From CAVVSD01 sp963837655 (GTDB lineage: Bacteria; Actinomycetota; Thermoleophilia; Solirubrobacterales; Solirubrobacteraceae), in the NCBI GenBank assembly GCA_963837655.1, contig CAWIOK010000001.1:186001-250000 (forward strand): 64,000 nucleotides of DNA. Direction: 5' to 3'. A program made the translations under genes and the position numbers. Under the pieces are notes generated by a model, which saw nothing but the letters and a program-made list of their open reading frames with translations, searched no databases and was not told the DNA's origin. Positions 49,527 to 58,172 of the stretch are shown in pieces. Numbering within the stretch: position 1 is the stretch's first letter; each line of letters opens with the position of its first letter.

Positions 49527-50179
49527 CCGGCCTGCAGGAACGTCAGGACCGCGAGCACGCGGCGGTGGTCGTCGTCGCTGGCCGGCAGGTCGAGCTTGCT
49601 GAAGATGCTGGAGATGTGCTTCTCCACGGCGCCCGGGCGGACGACCATCTGGCGTGCGATCGCCGCGTTCGTACGGCCCTCGGCCATCAGCTCGAGCACC
49701 TCGCGCTCGCGTGGCGTGAGCCTCTCCAGCGCCCCGCCGCCCGCTCCACCGCGGCGGGTGTCGACGAGCTGGGCGACGACCTCCCGGTCCAGCGCCGTCC
49801 CGCCGGCGGCGACGCGCTCGAGCGCGTCCACGAACGCCCGGACGTCCCCCACCCGCTCCTTCAGCAGGTACCCGACCCCGCCCTGCCCCTCGGCCAGCAG
49901 CTCGGCCGTGTAGACCGGCTCGACGTACTGGGAGAGGATCAGCACCGCCAGGCCGGGATGCCGTCGGCGCGCCTCGATCGCCGCGCGCAGCCCCTCGTCG
50001 GTGTAGCTCGGCGGCAGCCGGACGTCGACGATCGCGAGATCGGGCTTGTGGCCGGAGATGATGCGCAGCAGACCCTCGCCGTCCTCCGCCTGCGCGACGA
50101 CGTCCACCTCCCGCTCGCGCAGGAGGGCGACGATGCCCTCGCGCAGCAGGGCGTTGTCCTCGACGATCACGACCCGCAC
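49517..50179 (-). CDS. NarL/LuxR-type response regulator
   Basis: About 220 aa. Receiver domain VRVVIVEDNALLREGIVALL (acidic pair ED), phosphoacceptor DLAIVDVRLPP, ILSQYVE and LLKERVGD (Lys). LuxR HTH: LTPREREVLELMAEGRTNAAIARQMVVRPGAVEKHISSIFSKL. GTG start at 50179. As written the frame stays open past LTFLQA into the next gene; removing one G from a ggggg run gives LQAGAG-stop at 49517. The partner kinase lies upstream, overlapping by 13 bp. Confidence 0.88.
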
Positions 50180-51212
50180 GGCAGCACCGCCCTGATCCTC
50201 GTCGCGCCCGGTCTGCTCGTGATCTCGAGCTCGCCGTCGAGCGCCTCGACGCGGTGCTTCAGGCCCGTCAGGCCAGACCCGGCGGGGTCCGCCCCGCCCG
50301 GCCCGTCGTCGCTGACGTCCACGACCACGCGATCGGCGTCGCCGTCGACGACGACCCTCGCGCCCTGCGCCCTCGCCGTGCTTGGCGACGTTCGTGATGG
50401 CCTCCGCGGCGACGAAGTAGGCGGCCGTCTCCACGACGGGCGGCGGGCGGCGCGTCAGGTGCACGTCGACGGTCACGGGAATGAGCGAGCGGCCCGCGAG
50501 CGCCTCGATGGCCGCCTGCAGCCCGCGGTCGGCCAGGACGGGCGGAGCGATGCCTCTCGCGAGGTCGCGCAGCTCGCGGATCGCCGCGCTCGCCTCCTCG
50601 CGGGCGCGACGGACGAGCTCGGCGACCTCCGGGCGGTCCTCCAGGCGCTCCTCGGCGCGGCCCATCAGCATGCTCAGCGCGACGAGCCGCGCCTGCGCGC
50701 CGTCGTGGAGGTCGCGCTCGATGCGGCGCAGCTCCGCGGCCTGGACGTCGAGGGCGCCGCGGCGCGTCCGGGTGAGCTCGTCGACGCGCTCGACGAGCTC
50801 GCGCTCGCGCGCCTGGGGCAGGCGCTCCCGGTGCACGATGATCCAGTGGGCGCCCAGGGCGGCCGCGACGCGCGAACAGCGCCCACGCGGGCCAGAACTG
50901 CCCGAAGCCGGCGAGGGCCCAGATGACGATGAGGATCGCGGCGATCAGCCCCGTCACCTGCGCGTGGATCAGGAGCGCCTTCTCGCGGGCGGGCGGGCGG
51001 CGGCGCACGTCGAAGGCGAGCGCGTGGGCGGCGAGCGGGATCGCCAGCCCGAACCACACCCAGACCGGCCAGAACTCGCCACCGCCGGTCGCCCCCCAGA
51101 CGATCGCGACGAGGACCGCCAGGAGGACCGTCATCGCGACATGCAGCGACAGGGCCATCCCCCTGCGGCTGTGACGCGGTGACGCGGTGCGGGTGTCGGG
51201 GACGGCGCTCAC
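50167..51212 (-). CDS. NarL-type sensor histidine kinase (frameshifted)
   Basis: About 348 aa. Four N-terminal membrane helices (LHVAMTVLLAVLVAIVWGATGG, VWVWFGLAIPLAAHALAF, LIAAILIVIWALAGFGQFWP, and a 2TM-like motif). Coiled coil ARERELVERVDELTR. HisKA_3 box ELRRIERDLHDGAQARLVALSMLMG (phospho-His in ERDLHDGAQ). HATPase fragments ITNVAKHG, then in the other frame DVSDDGPGGADPAGSGLTGLKHRVEALDG. Frame changes near 50870 and 50380. GTG start. It probably phosphorylates the adjoining regulator. Confidence 0.85.
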
Positions 51213-51244
51213 GCGCCGCCCATGTTCCCAGTCGGGTCCGCGGA

Positions 51245-51908
51245 CTACTTGGCGGCGAGCGCCTCGCGCACCATCTGATCGACTTCGGTGGGGTCGGTCA
51301 GCCCTGCGATGGTGCGAGCCTTGGCGTCGCGGGAGATGATGATGGTCGTCGGCGACTGGGCGACGTTGACGCCCTGCGTGACGCTCTCGTAGCGGCCCAC
51401 CTCCTTGACGTCGACGACGTGGACAGCGACCTTGCCGTCGTGGCGGTCCACCGACTCGACGGCGTCGTGCGCGGCGCGGTCGTCGGCGCCCGTGTGGTCC
51501 CAGAAGAGGAGGACGACGACCTTCTTGGCGTCCATCTCGGCCAGGACTGCGGCCTCGCCGTCGGCCGGCGCGGCGGCCGTCGTCGCGGTCTCCTTGCCGG
51601 GCGCGGGCGTCGCGGCCTTCTTCGCCGCGGCCGGAGCGGCCTCGGTCTTGGCCGGCCTTCGCAGCGGTCGCGCCGTGCGCGGGCGTCGACGCAGAGGCGT
51701 CGTCGGCCTGCTCGGTGGCCGCCTCGGTGGCGGCGCTGGCCTTGTCGGTCGCCGCAGCGGCCTGACGTGCCTTGTCGGCGACTCGCGCGGGCGCGGTCAC
51801 CTGCGAGGTCGTCGACTCGACGGCGCGCGGCCGGAGGAACATCATCCAGCTCGCGGCCACGAGCACCGTGGCGGCGAGAGCGATGAGCATGGGGCGGGAG
51901 ACCTGCAC
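51245..51908 (-). CDS. Membrane-anchored thioredoxin-fold protein lacking CxxC (one frameshift)
   Basis: About 220 aa. N-terminal membrane helix RPMLIALAATVLVAASWMMFL, an Ala/Thr/Lys-rich spacer with coiled-coil character (DKARQAAAATDKASAATEAATEQAD), then a thioredoxin-like domain: AKKVVVLLFWDHTGADDRAA, GKVAVHVVDVKEVGRYESVTQGVNVAQSPTTIIIS. The usual WCxxC is replaced by FWDHTG, so no disulfide chemistry is expected. Frame change near 51655 in the spacer. GTG start at 51908. Confidence 0.72.
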
Positions 51909-52096
51909 GTTCCCTAGGTCGGCCGCCGGCGCGCCGGATTGAGATCCGTCCGCGCCGGATGGACGGAAGATCGGGTCTGCGCCGCGACTTCCACTGAGCG
52001 GACGACCTGGCCCGGTGGGTGGCGTGCGCGGCGCGAGGTTGGGCCCCCGAGTCGATGGTGCGGGGCCGCACGGACCGCCAGCCTGGCCTCCGCCCC
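51909..52096. promoter_or_regulatory. Divergent intergenic region
   Basis: A 188-bp gap between the thioredoxin-fold gene (minus) and the catabolic operon (plus). It must hold the promoter of the operon that starts at 52097. I see no clear palindrome or IclR box by eye. An in-frame GTG-type extension of the amidohydrolase to 52019 exists but lacks similarity. Confidence 0.4.
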
Positions 52097-53533
52097 ATGG
52101 AATCGTTTTTCCCACCGCGGAATCCCGACGCCCGGATCGCAGGCGGCTCGGTGCCGGCCGCGGGCGGCCGCGCCGAGCTCGACATGCTCGTCTGCGACGG
52201 TCACATCACCGGCCTCGTGCCGCCCGGGACGGGCCCGGCCGCAGGAACGACCGTCGATGCGCGCGGGTGTCTCGTGGTGCCCGGCCTGGTCGACGCGCAC
52301 ACGCACTCCTACGCGCAGCTGTGCAGCTGGGCGGTGGCGGACGGCACGCTGGAGTCGTGGCTCCCGGCGGCCGCCGTCTCGGGCGCCGGCATGACCGCCG
52401 AAGCCGCCGCGACGGCCGCCCAGCTCAGCGCGATCGACGCGCTGCGCCACGGCGCGACGACCACGCTCGACCACGCCGTCCTGGCGCCCGGGCACGCCGA
52501 GGCGATGGTGCACGCGTACACCGAGGTCGGCGCGCGGGCGGCCGTCGCCGCCCAGGTCGCCGACGTGTCCTTCGCCGACTCGCTGCACGGCGTGGCCGGC
52601 GGCGTGCGCGACGCCGTCCGCGCCGCCGACACCCGCGCCACGTCGACCGCCGCCGCGCAGCTCGAACTCTGCCGGGAGCTGCTGGCCGCGGCGAGCGGTG
52701 CCCCGCTGCTGACGGTGCTGGTGGGACCGTCGGCCCCCGAGCGCTGCACCCCGTCGCTGCTCGACGGCGTCCGCGAGCTCGCCGACGAGACCGGGGCCGC
52801 GCTGCACGTGCATCTGCTCGAGACGCAGCAGCAGCGCGCGGGCGGCGACCCGCTGGGGACGCTCGCCCGCCATGGCCTGGTCCGCGATGACCTGTCGCTC
52901 GCGCACTGCGTGCACCTCGACGACGCCGACGTCGAGCGCATCGCGACCGCGGGCGCGGCCGTCGTCCACAACCCGCTGAGCAACCTCGGGCTCGGCAGCG
53001 GCCGGCTCGACCTCCGGCGGCTGCTCGCGGCGGGCGTCACCGTCGGCCTCGGCTGCGACAGCTGGACCACCGGAGGCGCGCAGGACGTCCTCGCCCAGGC
53101 GCGCCTGGCCCTGGTCAACAGCCGGCCGGAGCACGCCGCTGCTGCCTGGCTGAAGGCCGACGAGGTCTGGGCCCTCGCGGGGGTGGGCGGCGCGCACGCC
53201 ATCCGCCTGCCCGAAGGGACCGGCGAGCTGACCCCCGGCGCGCCGGCGGACCTCCTGATCGTCGACGCCCCCGCAGCGTCGCTCGTCGACGGCATCGATC
53301 CCGTCGTGCAGCTCGTCCTCGGTGGCTTCGGCGCCGGGCTGCGCGAGGTCTGGGTCGCGGGACGACCCGTCATGCGCGACGGGCTCCCGCTGCACGTCGA
53401 CGCCGAGCGGCTGCTGGCCAGGGCGGCCGAGCTGCTCCCGGCGCTCCGGGCCGCGGCCGCGCCGCTGGAGCCGCTCGCGGCTCGGCTGCGCGCGCTGCTC
53501 GAGACCGCCTCTCCCTCCCCCGTCCACGCCTGA
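52097..53533 (+). CDS. Metal-dependent amidohydrolase/deaminase (chlorohydrolase-type)
   Basis: A 478-aa protein with an intact frame. Subtype III amidohydrolase layout: VPGLVDAHTHSYAQL (HxH), ALHVHLLETQQQ (His), LAHCVHLDDADVERI (His), NPLSNLGLGSGRLDLRRLL and VGLGCDSWTTGG (Asp). This set is shared by 8-oxoguanine, guanine, SAH and s-triazine deaminases. First gene of a tightly packed operon with a bicupin, PRTase and M20 amidohydrolase. Deamination of a nitrogen heterocycle is likely; the substrate is unknown. Confidence 0.87.
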   Translation: MESFFPPRNPDARIAGGSVPAAGGRAELDMLVCDGHITGLVPPGTGPAAGTTVDARGCLVVPGLVDAHTHSYAQLCSWAVADGTLESWLPAAAVSGAGMTAEAAATAAQLSAIDALRHGATTTLDHAVLAPGHAEAMVHAYTEVGARAAVAAQVADVSFADSLHGVAGGVRDAVRAADTRATSTAAAQLELCRELLAAASGAPLLTVLVGPSAPERCTPSLLDGVRELADETGAALHVHLLETQQQRAGGDPLGTLARHGLVRDDLSLAHCVHLDDADVERIATAGAAVVHNPLSNLGLGSGRLDLRRLLAAGVTVGLGCDSWTTGGAQDVLAQARLALVNSRPEHAAAAWLKADEVWALAGVGGAHAIRLPEGTGELTPGAPADLLIVDAPAASLVDGIDPVVQLVLGGFGAGLREVWVAGRPVMRDGLPLHVDAERLLARAAELLPALRAAAAPLEPLAARLRALLETASPSPVHA

Positions 53534-53546
53534 CACCGGAGTCGCC

Positions 53547-54221
53547 GTGCCGAAGAACCAGGTCCGCCTGTACCCCATCGACGTCGAGCTCCTCCCCTGG
53601 ACGCGCCCCGACGGTTCCCCCGACGGCGTCTGGGAGAAGGTGCTGTCGCACGACCCCGACGACGGCTCGATGACACGGCTGCTGCGCGTCGAGCCCGGCG
53701 TCGGCACCGGCGTGTTCCGACACGAGCACTGGGAGGAGGTCCTGCTCCTGAGCGGGTCCTACAAGATGGGCGACGAGTTCCACCCGGCGGGCACGTACAC
53801 GTGCAAGGGGCCCGGGATCGACCACGGTCCGTTCGCCACCGTCGAGGGCTACGTCGGTCTCGAGTTCCGCGACTTCCACCCCGCGACGATGGACAAGCCC
53901 GCGGTGCGCCTGTATCCGATCGACATCGACCGGATGCAGTGGCGGCGACCGGAGGGCTCGCCGCAGGGCGTGTGGGAGAAGCTCCTGACGATCGGGCCGT
54001 CCGGGTCCGCCACCCGGCTGCTGCGCGTCGAGCCGGGCGTCGACACGGGCGTGTTCAACCACGATCACGGCGAGGAGGTCTGGATCCTCTCCGGGTCCTA
54101 CAAGATGGGCGACGAGTTCCACCCGGCGGGCACGTACACGTGCAAGGGGCCGGGCGTCGACCACGGTCCGTTCCTCACCGACGAGGGCTACACGTGCCTC
54201 GAGGTGCGCAACCACACGTGA
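53547..54221 (+). CDS. Bicupin protein with two near-identical domains
   Basis: A 224-aa protein made of two 113-residue cupin units. Each unit has RLYPID(V/I), GVWEK(V/L)L, TRLLRVEPGV.TGVF, H(E/D)H.EEV (metal-type His/Glu), LSGSYKMGDEFHPAGTYTCKGPG and DHGPF. It resembles ChrR-type and 2,4-diketo-pentane-type cupins. GTG start 13 bp after the amidohydrolase, with a GTGA overlap to the next gene. Probably a metal-binding isomerase, dioxygenase or sensor in the same pathway. Confidence 0.85.
   Translation: MPKNQVRLYPIDVELLPWTRPDGSPDGVWEKVLSHDPDDGSMTRLLRVEPGVGTGVFRHEHWEEVLLLSGSYKMGDEFHPAGTYTCKGPGIDHGPFATVEGYVGLEFRDFHPATMDKPAVRLYPIDIDRMQWRRPEGSPQGVWEKLLTIGPSGSATRLLRVEPGVDTGVFNHDHGEEVWILSGSYKMGDEFHPAGTYTCKGPGVDHGPFLTDEGYTCLEVRNHT
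53754..54151 (+). repeat. 59-bp identical direct repeat inside the bicupin gene
   Basis: Positions 53754-53812 and 54093-54151 are identical over 59 bp at a spacing of 339 bp (exactly 113 codons, the cupin unit). Flanking parts of the units differ at many third positions. Either strong constraint or recent gene conversion homogenised this block. Confidence 0.85.
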
Positions 54222-54748
54222 CCGCCGCGAGCCCGATCCCCGTCGACCGGGACGCACTCGCCGGCGACCTCGGCCGCGGCGGCTACCTGCGCGGGACCTT
54301 CCGCCGCGGGGACGACGCGTCGCGCCTGTGGTTCCAGACCGAGCTCGTCCTCACGCGCCCCGGAGTGCTCACCCGCTGCGCCGGCCTGCTCACCGGCCAC
54401 GTCCCGGCGCGGACCGACCGCCTGGCCGCCCGTGGCGCGGCCGCGACGGCCCTGGCCGCGGCGATCTCGCTGCGCACCGACCTGGCGCTGCTCCTGGAGC
54501 CCGCGACCCCGTCCGGTCCGCTGCGCTTCGTGGGCGACGACTTCCCCGGCGCGCGGGTCGTCCTCGTGGAGGACGTCGTGATGACCGGCGAGCACGCGCT
54601 CGCGTCGATCGAGGCGCTGCGCAGCCGCGGCATCGATCTGCTCTGCGTCCTCGCCGTCGTCGACCGCGAGCAGGGCGCCCGGCGAGCCATCGAGGCGGCC
54701 GGCGTGCCGCTGACGGTGCTGTTCGCAGAGCGGGAGCTGCTGTCGTGA
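54218..54748 (+). CDS. Orotate-phosphoribosyltransferase-like PRTase
   Basis: A 176-aa protein. The PRPP-binding motif is RVVLVEDVVMTGEHALASIEAL, matching the OPRTase 13-residue signature. An N-terminal RGTFRRGDDASRLWFQTEL segment is seen in related PyrE homologs. RPDP-type catalytic loop residues are not clear. It may convert a freed pyrimidine or related base to a nucleotide, or have a regulatory role. GTGA overlaps on both sides tie it to the bicupin and M20 genes. Confidence 0.78.
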   Translation: MTAASPIPVDRDALAGDLGRGGYLRGTFRRGDDASRLWFQTELVLTRPGVLTRCAGLLTGHVPARTDRLAARGAAATALAAAISLRTDLALLLEPATPSGPLRFVGDDFPGARVVLVEDVVMTGEHALASIEALRSRGIDLLCVLAVVDREQGARRAIEAAGVPLTVLFAERELLS

Positions 54749-55950
54749 TCGAGCAGCGACTGCAGGCGCTCGCGGAGGTCTCCGAGCCGGGGCCCGGGGT
54801 GACGCGACCGGCGTTCGGCGCCTCCGAGCGCGAGGCGCACGCGCTGGTCGCGACCTGGGCGGCGCAGGACGGAGCGCGGGTCGAGACCGACGGGGCGGGC
54901 AACACCGTGCTGGTCTACCGCGAGGGCGAGCCGTATCTCCTGGTCGGGTCGCACCTGGACACCGTGCCCGCGGGCGGGCGCTACGACGGGACCGTGGGCG
55001 TCGTCGCCGGCATGCAGGTCGCGGGCGAGGTCGCCGGCCGGCTCGGCCTCGGGCTGCGCGTCGTCGCGTTCAGCGCCGAGGAGGGTGCGCGCTTCGGCCG
55101 GCCGTGCCTGGGCAGCGAGCTGGCGACCGGCGCCGGAGACCGCGCGCTGCTGGAAGCGCTGCACGACGCCGACGGTGCGACCGCGGCGGCCGTCGCCGAG
55201 GCGACGGGCCTCGATCCCGGCGCGGCGACCCCGTGGTTGCGCTCCCCGGACGTCGCGGCCTACCTCGAGATCCACATCGAGCAGGGCCGCGTCCTCGAGC
55301 GCGAGCAGGTCCGGCTCGGCGTCGTGGACGTCATCGCCGGCGCCGCGCGCCTCGAGGTAACGCTGCACGGCGAGGCTGCGCACAGCGGCACCACGCCGAT
55401 GGACGACCGCGCAGATGCCCTCGCGGCCGCCGCCGAGCTCGTCCTCGCCGTCGAGGCCATCGGGCGGGAGGGCCGCCACGGCGTCGCCACGATCGGGCGC
55501 CTCGACGTGACGCCGAACAGCACGACCACCGTCCCCGGCGCCGTGCGCGCCGTCGTCGACGTGCGCGACGTCGACGCCGGGCGGCAGCGGGCCACGCTGA
55601 GGGACGTGCGCGCCGTCGTCGAGGAGATCGCGGAGGGCAGGCACGTGCGCGCCGAGGTCCGCGAGCTCGCCGAGCGCGATCCCGTGATGCTGTCCTCGTG
55701 GCCGCGGCGCGCGCTCGCCGACGCGTGCACGCAGCTGGGGCTCGCGTTCCGCATCCTCGCCTCCGGCGCCGGACACGACGCCGCGGTCGTGGCGTTGGCG
55801 GCGCCTGCCGCGATGCTCTTCGTCCCCAGCCTCGGCGGCCGCAGCCACGTGCCGGACGAGCGGTGCCGCATCGACGACGTCGCCGCCGCGTGCGCCGTCC
55901 TCGGCGAGGCCCTGCGCAGGCTCGACCACGACGCGCGGGGCGGAGACTGA
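54745..55950 (+). CDS. M20-family N-carbamoyl-amino-acid / allantoate amidohydrolase
   Basis: A 401-aa protein with an intact frame. GSHLDTVPAGGRYDGTVGV (first metal site), AFSAEEGARFGRPCLGS (Glu-Glu pair), AYLEIHIEQGRVLE (His, EQG), GEAAHSGTTPMDDRADAL (dimerisation domain) and GAGHDAAVVAL (His). These match the allantoate amidohydrolase / N-carbamoyl-L-amino acid hydrolase group, which removes carbamoyl from ring-opened hydantoins or ureides. It would act after a hydantoinase such as the one at 58173. Confidence 0.88.
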   Translation: MIEQRLQALAEVSEPGPGVTRPAFGASEREAHALVATWAAQDGARVETDGAGNTVLVYREGEPYLLVGSHLDTVPAGGRYDGTVGVVAGMQVAGEVAGRLGLGLRVVAFSAEEGARFGRPCLGSELATGAGDRALLEALHDADGATAAAVAEATGLDPGAATPWLRSPDVAAYLEIHIEQGRVLEREQVRLGVVDVIAGAARLEVTLHGEAAHSGTTPMDDRADALAAAAELVLAVEAIGREGRHGVATIGRLDVTPNSTTTVPGAVRAVVDVRDVDAGRQRATLRDVRAVVEEIAEGRHVRAEVRELAERDPVMLSSWPRRALADACTQLGLAFRILASGAGHDAAVVALAAPAAMLFVPSLGGRSHVPDERCRIDDVAAACAVLGEALRRLDHDARGGD

Positions 55951-55951
55951 G

Positions 55952-56719
55952 ATGCAGACCGTCGACCGCATCGTGAGCATCCTGCAGAGGATCTCCACCG
56001 ACCCACGCGGGCTCACGCTGTCCGAGCTCGCGCGCGAGGCGTCGCTGCCGCCGGCGACGTGCCATCGGCTGCTCGCGTCGCTTGCCGACTCGGGGATGGT
56101 GGAGCGTGACGCCAGCACGAAGCGGTGGCGCCCGGGTGTCGGCCTCGTGCGGATCGCGGCCGCCGTGAGCCCGAGCGCGGGGTTCGGCGCGCTGGTGGAT
56201 CCCGTGCTCGTCGAGCTCCGCGACCACTGGCAGGAGTGCTTCTACTTCAGCAACCTCACCGACGGCCAGGTCGTCTGCGTCCGCTCCGTCGAGACGACGG
56301 AGCCGCACCGGATCAGCGTCAACGTCCCGCTCGGACGCAGGATGGCGCTGCACGCGTCTGCCGCGGCCAAGGCGATCCTCGCGAACCTCACCGAGTCCGA
56401 GGCCCGGCGCCTCCTGGAGGGGGCGGCGTTCGAGCACTACACCCGATACACGCTCATGAGCGTCAACGACCTCCTCTCCGACTTGTCCGCGACGCGCTCG
56501 CGCGGCTTCGCCGTGTGCGACCAGGAGATGGAGCTGGGGGTCGCCGCGTACGCGGCTGCCATCGCGGGACCGCCCGGTGAGGCGCCGAGGAGCCTCGGCG
56601 TGATCGGACACCGCGAGCGTCTCGGGTCGCGGTTGCGCAACGGGCTGCTCGACGCTCTGCTGTCGGCCGCCGAGGATCTCTCGGCCGCGACCGGCGCCGA
56701 CGTCCAGACCGTCTGGTGA
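55952..56719 (+). CDS. IclR-family transcriptional regulator
   Basis: A 255-aa protein. N-terminal winged helix VDRIVSILQRISTDPRGLTLSELAREASLPPATCHRLLASL, then the IclR effector domain: ECFYFSNLTDGQVVCVRSVE, NVPLGRRMALHASAAAKAIL, GFAVCDQEMELGVAAYAAAI. It follows the M20 gene by 1 bp and overlaps the MFS gene by 4 bp. It is likely the local repressor or activator of the surrounding catabolic genes, sensing a pathway intermediate. Confidence 0.9.
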   Translation: MQTVDRIVSILQRISTDPRGLTLSELAREASLPPATCHRLLASLADSGMVERDASTKRWRPGVGLVRIAAAVSPSAGFGALVDPVLVELRDHWQECFYFSNLTDGQVVCVRSVETTEPHRISVNVPLGRRMALHASAAAKAILANLTESEARRLLEGAAFEHYTRYTLMSVNDLLSDLSATRSRGFAVCDQEMELGVAAYAAAIAGPPGEAPRSLGVIGHRERLGSRLRNGLLDALLSAAEDLSAATGADVQTVW

Positions 56720-58035
56720 TCGCGGCTCGGGCCGCGCCGTCGACCTGGCGGCTGTCGGCTCTCCTCGGGTTCGTCGCCGGAGCGAGCGGCCTGAGCCTCG
56801 CCGGCGCGCCGGTCGTGACCCGCGACGTCGTCGATGCGCTGGACCTGGCGGCGAACCAGCAGGCGTGGATCGTCGCCGCGTTCTCGCTCGGGCTGGCCGT
56901 CACGACGCCGCTGTTCGGGCGCCTCGCCGACCTCCTGGGCGGACGCGACGTGATCGCGTTCGGCACCGCCGCCACGGTCGCCGGGTGCGCGCTCGTGATG
57001 CTCGCCGGGCGCCTGGAGGTGCTCGTGGCGGGCCGGATGCTGCAGGGAGCAGGCACGGCCGGGGTGTCGATCGCGGCGTTCGCGATCCCCGCGCACCGCC
57101 TCGCCGGCACGGAGCGCGCGCGGGTGCTGGGGACCCTGACGGCGCTGTCCGCGCTGCTGCTCGGGACCGGGCCCCTCATCGGCGGCGCGCTCGCCGCGGC
57201 GGGCGGGTGGCGGGCCACGCTGTGCGGCTCGGCGACCATGCTCCTCGCGGTGCCGTCGCTCGTGCCGCTGGCGACGCCACCGCGCGACGGCGCCGTGTCG
57301 AGGCCGGACTGGACGGGGGCGGCCTGGGTGCTGCTCGTGGGCAGCGCGATCGCAATCGCGCTGCAGGCCGGGACGACCGGGATGCGCCCCGGCGTCCTCG
57401 GGCTCGTCGCGGTCGCCGGGATCGGTGGGGCGATCGCGCTGGCCCGCCACGTCCGGCGCGATCCCGACGGCTTCCTCCCCCTGCGCATCCTTTCCGACCG
57501 ACGGGTGATCCTGCCCTCCCTCGCGGCCGGCGCCCTCATGGGCGGCTACCTCGCGATGTCGTTCCTCGCGCCGCTGCTGCTGACGACGAGCGGCGACCCG
57601 GAGCCGCTGCACGTCGGCCTGCTGCTCCTCCCCGCGGCGGCGGCCGCCGGGCTCGTGGCCCACGCTGTCGGCGGGCGCGGCGACAGCGCGGAGACGGTCC
57701 TCGTCACGCTCGCCGTCGTGTCCGGCACCGGCATCGTGCTCGCGAGCGTGGGCCACGGCGTCCCCGCGCTCGTCGTCGCCGGCGTCGCGGCGTCCGCGTG
57801 TGGGTTCGCCGGTGCGCAGGTCGCCCTGCTGGAACGGAGCGCCGCGCAGGCGGCCCTCGGCGACGTCGGGGTGGTGACGGGCGTCTTCAACCTCATCTTC
57901 ATGCTCGGCGGCGCCGCGGGATCGGCCTTGGCAGGGGGTCTGGTGGGCATCGCGTCGCTGGCGACGACGACGCTCGTCGTCGCGGCGCTCCCGCTGCTGG
58001 CCATCCCCGCCGCGCTGCGCTCCACGGCGTCCTGA
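56716..58035 (+). CDS. MFS transporter (DHA2/drug-export-like)
   Basis: A 439-aa protein with about 14 hydrophobic segments. SLGLAVTTPLFGRLADLLGGRDVIAFG is the loop 2-3 motif A (GRLADxxGGR). AGRMLQGAGTAGVSIAAF and LLLGTGPLIGGALAAAGGWRATLC (motif C-like) are characteristic. GTG start overlapping the iclR stop. In this operon it may import or export the substrate or a product; the DHA-like sequence leans towards export. Confidence 0.85.
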   Translation: MIAARAAPSTWRLSALLGFVAGASGLSLAGAPVVTRDVVDALDLAANQQAWIVAAFSLGLAVTTPLFGRLADLLGGRDVIAFGTAATVAGCALVMLAGRLEVLVAGRMLQGAGTAGVSIAAFAIPAHRLAGTERARVLGTLTALSALLLGTGPLIGGALAAAGGWRATLCGSATMLLAVPSLVPLATPPRDGAVSRPDWTGAAWVLLVGSAIAIALQAGTTGMRPGVLGLVAVAGIGGAIALARHVRRDPDGFLPLRILSDRRVILPSLAAGALMGGYLAMSFLAPLLLTTSGDPEPLHVGLLLLPAAAAAGLVAHAVGGRGDSAETVLVTLAVVSGTGIVLASVGHGVPALVVAGVAASACGFAGAQVALLERSAAQAALGDVGVVTGVFNLIFMLGGAAGSALAGGLVGIASLATTTLVVAALPLLAIPAALRSTAS

Positions 58036-58172
58036 TTTCCGCTCCGCGGAGCGTTGCGGACCGGATCCGACAGCGCGGAGGGAGACGTCCTGCGCACTCG
58101 GGCCCCGGCGTCGGTCGCGGTCGCGACCGCCCGATGGCACGCTCCCGGGGTGTTGCAGACAGGCAGGCAGGC
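58036..58172 (+). promoter_or_regulatory. Intergenic gap with short palindrome before the hydantoinase-like gene
   Basis: A 137-bp gap. A perfect 14-bp palindrome cgctccgcggagcg lies at 58040-58053, five bases after the MFS stop. It is a possible weak terminator, so the next gene may have its own promoter. Nothing else recognisable. Confidence 0.35.
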
